A stretch of 8,878 nt of DNA, taken from NCBI GenBank assembly GCA_030149965.1, contig JASLHB010000010.1, positions 1 to 8,878 on the forward strand. Direction: 5' to 3'. This DNA is from Wohlfahrtiimonas sp. GTDB lineage: Bacteria > Pseudomonadota > Gammaproteobacteria > Cardiobacteriales > Wohlfahrtiimonadaceae. Both the position numbers and the translations under genes were made by a program. Under the pieces are notes generated by a model. It worked only from the letters and a program-made list of their open reading frames with translations. It ran no database searches and was not told the origin of the DNA. Position 1 is the first letter of the stretch. Every line of letters starts with the position of its first letter. Positions 5,643 through 8,878 of this stretch are shown piece by piece.

Positions 5643-6701
5643 TTAGTTTTCAGTCTCATCTACTTGAAAAGCTTCATCATCAGGTGAACCTAATAAGATA
5701 TTTTCAACTGGTTGAGAAAGGAAATAATCACGAACTTGTTGTTCGATTGCTTTAGCTAATTCAGGATCATCTTTCAAGAATTGCTTCACATTTTCTTTAC
5801 CTTGGCCAATGCGTTTATCGCCATAGCTATACCAAGAACCTGATTTTTCAATGATGTCTGCTTTAACTGCAAGATCAATGATCTCACCCGTACGTGAAAT
5901 GCCTTCACCGTACATGATGTCAAATTCAGTTTGTTTAAATGGTGGTGAAACTTTATTTTTTACAACTTTAACACGTGTTTCTGCACCAACAACCTCATCA
6001 CCTTTTTTGATTGCACCAATACGACGAATATCTAAGCGAACAGAAGCATAGAATTTTAGTGCGTTACCACCAGTTGTCGTTTCTGGATTACCAAACATCA
6101 CACCAATCTTCATACGAATTTGGTTGATGAAGATAACTAAAGTATTTGATTTTTTGATGTTTGCAGTTAATTTACGTAACGCTTGGCTCATCAGACGAGC
6201 CTGCAAGCCCATATGTGAATCACCCATGTCACCTTCAATTTCAGCTTTAGGTGTTAATGCCGCAACTGAGTCGATAACAACGATGTCAACAGCACCAGAA
6301 CGCACTAAAGTATCTGCGATTTCTAAAGCTTGCTCACCATTATCTGGTTGTGAAATATAGAGATTAGGCACATCCACACCTAATTTTGCAGCGTATACAG
6401 GATCTAATGCATGTTCAGCATCGATGAATGCAGCTGTACCGCCTGCTTTTTGTGCTTCAGCAATTGCGTGCAATGTTAAAGTTGTTTTACCTGATGATTC
6501 AGGGCCGTAAATTTCAATAATACGGCCGCGTGGTAAACCACCAATGCCTAAAGCAATATCTAAACCTAATGAACCTGTTGAAACAGGGATAATATCAGTG
6601 TCTTCATTTTTATCACCAAAGCGCATAACAGAACCTTTACCGAACTGCTTATCAATTTGGCCAAGCGCAGCTTGGAGTGCCTTGCGTTTATTCTCATCCA
6701 T
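5643..6701 (-). CDS. recA: Recombinase RecA
   Basis: This is the full-length RecA of 352 residues: the ATP-dependent strand-exchange protein of homologous recombination and the co-protease that triggers LexA self-cleavage. Walker A is GPESSGKTT at 66-74, the catalytic glutamate is E96 (FIDAEHALD), and Walker B ends in D144 (VVIDSVAAL). Loop 2, around 195-209, has IRMKIGVMFGNPETTT, and KFYASVRLDIRR follows. The C-terminal tail is acidic (DDEAFQVDETE), as in E. coli, where it restrains activity. AAGGTGA (plus 6708-6714) lies about six bases before the ATG. It has its own terminator. The usual downstream recX is absent, with rluC in its place. No canonical CTGT-N8-ACAG LexA box occurs in the 121 bases upstream. 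Confidence 0.99.
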   Translation of the reverse strand: MDENKRKALQAALGQIDKQFGKGSVMRFGDKNEDTDIIPVSTGSLGLDIALGIGGLPRGRIIEIYGPESSGKTTLTLHAIAEAQKAGGTAAFIDAEHALDPVYAAKLGVDVPNLYISQPDNGEQALEIADTLVRSGAVDIVVIDSVAALTPKAEIEGDMGDSHMGLQARLMSQALRKLTANIKKSNTLVIFINQIRMKIGVMFGNPETTTGGNALKFYASVRLDIRRIGAIKKGDEVVGAETRVKVVKNKVSPPFKQTEFDIMYGEGISRTGEIIDLAVKADIIEKSGSWYSYGDKRIGQGKENVKQFLKDDPELAKAIEQQVRDYFLSQPVENILLGSPDDEAFQVDETEN

Positions 6702-6748
6702 TGAAATTCACCTTAGTTTTAATAAATATTTAACAGAATCATAACATA

Positions 6749-6787
6749 ATTATAACAATAAGTAATATTTTAAGATTTATTGTTATA
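6749..6787 (-). promoter_or_regulatory. recA upstream region: -10 candidate and 11-bp inverted repeat
   Basis: TATAACAATAA at 6751-6761 and TTATTGTTATA at 6777-6787 form a perfect 11-bp inverted repeat with a 15-base spacer. On the minus strand a perfect TATAAT (plus 6749-6754) overlaps its recA-proximal arm, 48 bases before the recA ATG. No good -35 is evident at 16 to 18 bases. The arms lack GC and a T run follows neither, so this is not an intrinsic terminator of the upstream gene. An operator role is inference. Confidence 0.4.
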
Positions 6788-6822
6788 TGAAATTTTTTGA
6801 TTGCATTGCTGTTGCACAATCA

Positions 6823-7590
6823 TTATTTCCAAAAATCTTTAATCCAAGGCGTTGGTTTAATTGTTTTATAAAATTTCTTATACAATTGAACTTTGCCAGG
6901 CCAATGACCATTGATTGCATCAGGTGGATTAACCGCACCGTGGAAAATTAGGACTTTACAGCCCTCAGGAGGTAACGAAGGTGCTTTAACCAATCGCATA
7001 AAGCGCCATTGCATACAATGAATTTGGAAACTTCTACACCATTCATCAGGCCAAAATGTTAATTGACCATATTTCTCAATAACTTTGGCTGACATATATT
7101 CTTGGCTAGCAGTTTTATATTGATTCACATATTTAACAGGATCTTTTTCTAAATCTTCGATGACATGATTGAGTGCACCAACGCGCATCATTGTCACAGA
7201 TGAATTACCTATTTTTCCTTTACCACGAGTCCAGTTATAGCAAATGATGAAGTCTTTATCTGTTTCGTAATCAAACATGTCATCTAAGCTAGATGTGATG
7301 ACAACATCTAAGTCTAAGAATAAAAAACGCTCACCTTCTTTAAAAGGGTGTAATACTGCGCGTGTTAAAGATTTTTTGCGATAAGCACGCCATTGCCATT
7401 CTTCAGGAAAGTTAAAAGGAGGTAGATCATAAACTTCGACTTCAGGCAGAATACCTTCTTTATTTTCGGTATAACAAATCAAACGAAAAGGTCGTTTAAT
7501 ATTGCGTTTAATCATGTTGTATAGTTTATTCACATAATCAGCAGAATATGCATCTTTCCACTTCATACATACAAAATTAGCAGTTTCCAC
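6823..7590 (-). CDS. Glycosyltransferase, GT-A fold (GT8-like), acceptor unknown
   Basis: This 255-residue soluble protein resembles GT-A glycosyltransferases of the hypothetical family that begins VCMKWxxxYxxxYVNxLYxMxKR. FLFLDLDVVI at 89-98 carries the DxD metal and nucleotide-sugar motif (D93, D95). WQWRAYRKKSLTRAVL precedes it, and the C-terminal FHGAVNPPDAINGHWPG (216-232) is a second family signature, with H217 a probable metal ligand as in GT8 enzymes. No membrane segment is present. The start is a GTG at 7590, six bases after AGGA in AAAAGGACT; the next ATG, eight codons in, lacks such a site. It lies between ycfH and recA with gaps of 110 and 121 bases, so it is probably its own unit. 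The sugar and acceptor, for example lipooligosaccharide or pilin, cannot be deduced. Confidence 0.8.
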   Translation of the reverse strand: METANFVCMKWKDAYSADYVNKLYNMIKRNIKRPFRLICYTENKEGILPEVEVYDLPPFNFPEEWQWRAYRKKSLTRAVLHPFKEGERFLFLDLDVVITSSLDDMFDYETDKDFIICYNWTRGKGKIGNSSVTMMRVGALNHVIEDLEKDPVKYVNQYKTASQEYMSAKVIEKYGQLTFWPDEWCRSFQIHCMQWRFMRLVKAPSLPPEGCKVLIFHGAVNPPDAINGHWPGKVQLYKKFYKTIKPTPWIKDFWK

Positions 7591-7631
7591 TATTAGTCCT
7601 TTTAATTGAGTTATGTTTTAACTTAGCTCTA

Positions 7632-7637
7632 ATTATA
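7632..7637 (-). promoter_or_regulatory. Candidate -10 box for the glycosyltransferase gene
   Basis: A perfect TATAAT is read on the minus strand here, 41 bases before the GTG start, in the 110-base gap after ycfH. No convincing -35 hexamer is found 16 to 18 bases away, so this is a weak call resting on position and the single hexamer. Confidence 0.3.
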
Positions 7638-7700
7638 CTGTTTGAGATTCTTCTAGTATAGATATGATTATTTGTAAGCATGAAATATGGAGTGTACCGA

Positions 7701-8483
7701 TTAGTCCAACTTAACTTTAAACAAATTTTTGAAATTTTGCGTAGTGGTTTCAGCCATTTTCTCAAAACTTACTTCTTTCAAATCAGCCAATTTCTCTGCA
7801 ACATGTTGTACGCGAGCAGGATAATTTAATTTACCGCGATAGGGAACAGGCGTTAAATATGGAGAATCAGTTTCCACTAATAATCGATCTAATGGTACTT
7901 TTTTTGCAACTTCTCTTAAGTCAGCCGCATTGTTAAATGTGAGAATGCCAGAAAATGAGATATAGAAGCCTAAATCTAATGCTGCTTTTGCCATTTCCCA
8001 GTTTTCTGTGAAACAGTGCATTACGCCACTACATTTTTCAGCTGAATTCTCTTTGAGAATCGCAATAGTATCTTCACGCGCATCTCTTGTATGGATGATT
8101 AGTGGCTTTTGATAAAGATTTGCAACCTCAATCTGGCGAGCAAAAATCTCTTTTTGCAGCTCATGATCTTCACCATAATGATAATCTAAACCTGTTTCAC
8201 CGATGGCAATGACTCGCGGATCTTGCATATAAGGTGCAAAATGATCAACCGTAAAATCAATGTCCGAAGCTCTAATATCGCCAGGATGAATTCCGAAAGA
8301 TAAAGAAACATTAGAATAAGGCGCTGTTATGTCTGCCATATTTTGCCAATCATCAGGATGCACAGCAACGCAAAGCATATGTGAAATATTTGCTTTGCGA
8401 TTTTCTTGCATAAGGTTGTCAAAATTATGGTCAAACGAGGTAAGATCGATACGATCTAAATGGCAATGTGAATCTATTAACAT
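7701..8483 (-). CDS. ycfH: TatD-family metal-dependent hydrolase (YcfH type)
   Basis: This 260-residue TIM-barrel amidohydrolase-superfamily enzyme has every metal ligand expected of TatD proteins: H6 and H8 in LIDSHCHLD, E96 in IGETGLDYHYG, H131 in IIHTRDA, H156 in GVMHCFTE, and D206 in VETDSPYLTPVPYRG. Family members are DNases or D-aminoacyl-tRNA-type hydrolases; the natural substrate of YcfH is not settled. FYISFSGILTF and the VETDSPYLTPVP block are closest to E. coli YcfH, which lies after holB there. It begins four bases after the pilZ stop, with only a weak ribosome site, so it is probably translated from the pilZ message. No clear terminator follows. Confidence 0.94.
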   Translation of the reverse strand: MLIDSHCHLDRIDLTSFDHNFDNLMQENRKANISHMLCVAVHPDDWQNMADITAPYSNVSLSFGIHPGDIRASDIDFTVDHFAPYMQDPRVIAIGETGLDYHYGEDHELQKEIFARQIEVANLYQKPLIIHTRDAREDTIAILKENSAEKCSGVMHCFTENWEMAKAALDLGFYISFSGILTFNNAADLREVAKKVPLDRLLVETDSPYLTPVPYRGKLNYPARVQHVAEKLADLKEVSFEKMAETTTQNFKNLFKVKLD

Positions 8484-8487
8484 ATCA

Positions 8488-8829
8488 CTACATAGTTAGG
8501 GTAAAAGTTGATTTTTTCTGTGCAGAACCGACACATCTTTTTAAGCGTTCGTTTAAAGGGCCTGAATTCATACCTGTTAATTGTACACCAATTCCAGGTT
8601 TTCCTCTGAGAGAGTTTTCGGGATTAATCCACACAACTTTAGTTGCAGCAGGATGACGTTTACCCGGTTCATCTGGCAAAATTAAGGCAATGAATATTTC
8701 ATCACCTAAACTGAAATCCACTTTAGCCATTGGGATAAAAAAACCACCACCAACAATAAAATCCATATAGACATTGGCAACTTGATCGAAGTCTTTAAAC
8801 TCCAGTTGCATTTGTTTACCGACACTCAT
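8488..8829 (-). CDS. pilZ: Type IV pilus PilZ protein
   Basis: This 113-residue single-domain PilZ protein is needed for type IV pilus assembly and twitching in Pseudomonas and Xanthomonas, where it acts in the cytoplasm with PilB and FimX. It closely follows the P. aeruginosa PilZ pattern: GGGFFIP at 27-33, LGDEIFIALILPDEP at 41-55, VVWINP at 65-70, GIGVQL at 79-84 and a C-terminal TLTM. The RxxxR and D/NxSxxG motifs that bind cyclic di-GMP in other PilZ domains are missing, which is normal for this subgroup. AAGGAG (plus 8835-8840), five bases before the ATG, fixes the start. It is followed by ycfH after four bases. By known gammaproteobacterial synteny, the gene before it would be holB. 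Confidence 0.92.
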   Translation of the reverse strand: MSVGKQMQLEFKDFDQVANVYMDFIVGGGFFIPMAKVDFSLGDEIFIALILPDEPGKRHPAATKVVWINPENSLRGKPGIGVQLTGMNSGPLNERLKRCVGSAQKKSTFTLTM

Positions 8830-8852
8830 ACAAGCTCCTTATATTGATGCAA

Positions 8853-8878
8853 TTAATCTTCTTTATTCAAAAGCTTTT
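8853..8878 (-). other. Possible 3' end of the upstream gene (holB by synteny)
   Basis: On the minus strand the last 26 bases read KLLNKED followed by TAA at 8855-8853, leaving 23 bases to pilZ. A second frame ends sooner (AFE then TAA). Which one is coding, or whether the stretch is spacer, cannot be told from so little sequence. holB is proposed only because holB-pilZ-ycfH is a known order. Confidence 0.25.

Noticed and set aside
6721..6736. Possible LexA box (CTGTTAAATATTTATT on the minus strand)
   Set aside because: Only the CTGT half matches; the expected ACAG half is TATT, so it does not qualify as a canonical SOS box.
5851..6744. Three plus-strand open frames (5851-6051, 6124-6360, 6544-6744)
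   Set aside because: All are antisense to recA or its leader and have no ribosome site or family motif.
6791..6822. Imperfect hairpin after the glycosyltransferase stop (GATTG...CAATC) as a terminator
   Set aside because: On the transcribed strand it is followed by a run of A rather than T, and the stem needs a bulge, so it does not fit an intrinsic terminator.
7577..7765. 62-residue minus-strand open frame bridging ycfH and the glycosyltransferase
   Set aside because: It overlaps the 3' end of ycfH and the glycosyltransferase start in another frame, and its Lys/Asn/Ile-rich composition reflects AT-rich spacer.
8468..8656. 62-residue plus-strand open frame
   Set aside because: It is antisense to pilZ and the ycfH start and has no supporting signal.

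Overview
The window is AT-rich chromosomal DNA from a gammaproteobacterium. The basis for that is a RecA with gammaproteobacterial signature stretches, an RluC-type pseudouridine synthase, a YcfH-type TatD hydrolase next to a type IV pilus PilZ protein, UbiA of the ubiquinone pathway, Bfd behind a Fur box, and a 5S rRNA tail of proteobacterial type. I cannot fix the genus. The low GC and gene set would suit a Cardiobacteriales- or Moraxellaceae-like lineage, but that is a guess. The content is mostly housekeeping. I see no insertion sequence, integrase, CRISPR array, tRNA or toxin-antitoxin pair.

Layout, left to right. (1) The 3' part of a 5S rRNA and its terminator close an rRNA operon that begins outside the window. 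(2) A very AT-rich leader with a perfect 18-bp palindrome precedes a small H-NS-family gene on the plus strand. (3) Facing it on the minus strand is a tight three-gene operon, read ubiA, then a PduO-type cobalamin adenosyltransferase, then an Sfp/AcpT-type phosphopantetheinyl transferase. It has an 8-nt gap and a TGATG stop/start overlap. (4) A divergent promoter region separates ubiA from phnA (yjdM), which ends in a strong hairpin. (5) Next comes a 308-residue protein with a C-terminal peptidoglycan-binding domain and a central segment that looks like a cysteine L,D-transpeptidase or phage-lysin fold. It is the least understood gene here. (6) bfd follows under a promoter overlapped by a clear Fur box, and a bidirectional terminator separates it from the minus-strand genes. 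(7) The rest is minus strand, read from the right end: an unseen upstream gene (probably holB by known synteny), pilZ, ycfH/tatD, a GT-A-type glycosyltransferase, recA with its terminator, then rluC.

Functional links visible here are the ubiA operon, which couples quinone prenylation with two cofactor-type modifying enzymes; the Fur-controlled iron-storage partner Bfd; and the pilZ-ycfH pair at the probable end of a holB operon, implying type IV pili. No canonical LexA box precedes recA. An 11-bp perfect inverted repeat overlaps its probable -10 region instead.

I did not find a convincing new multi-gene system. The best leads are the LDT-like/PG-binding protein, the regulatory repeats ahead of the H-NS gene and recA, and the repeated decamer in the ubiA/phnA divergent promoter.
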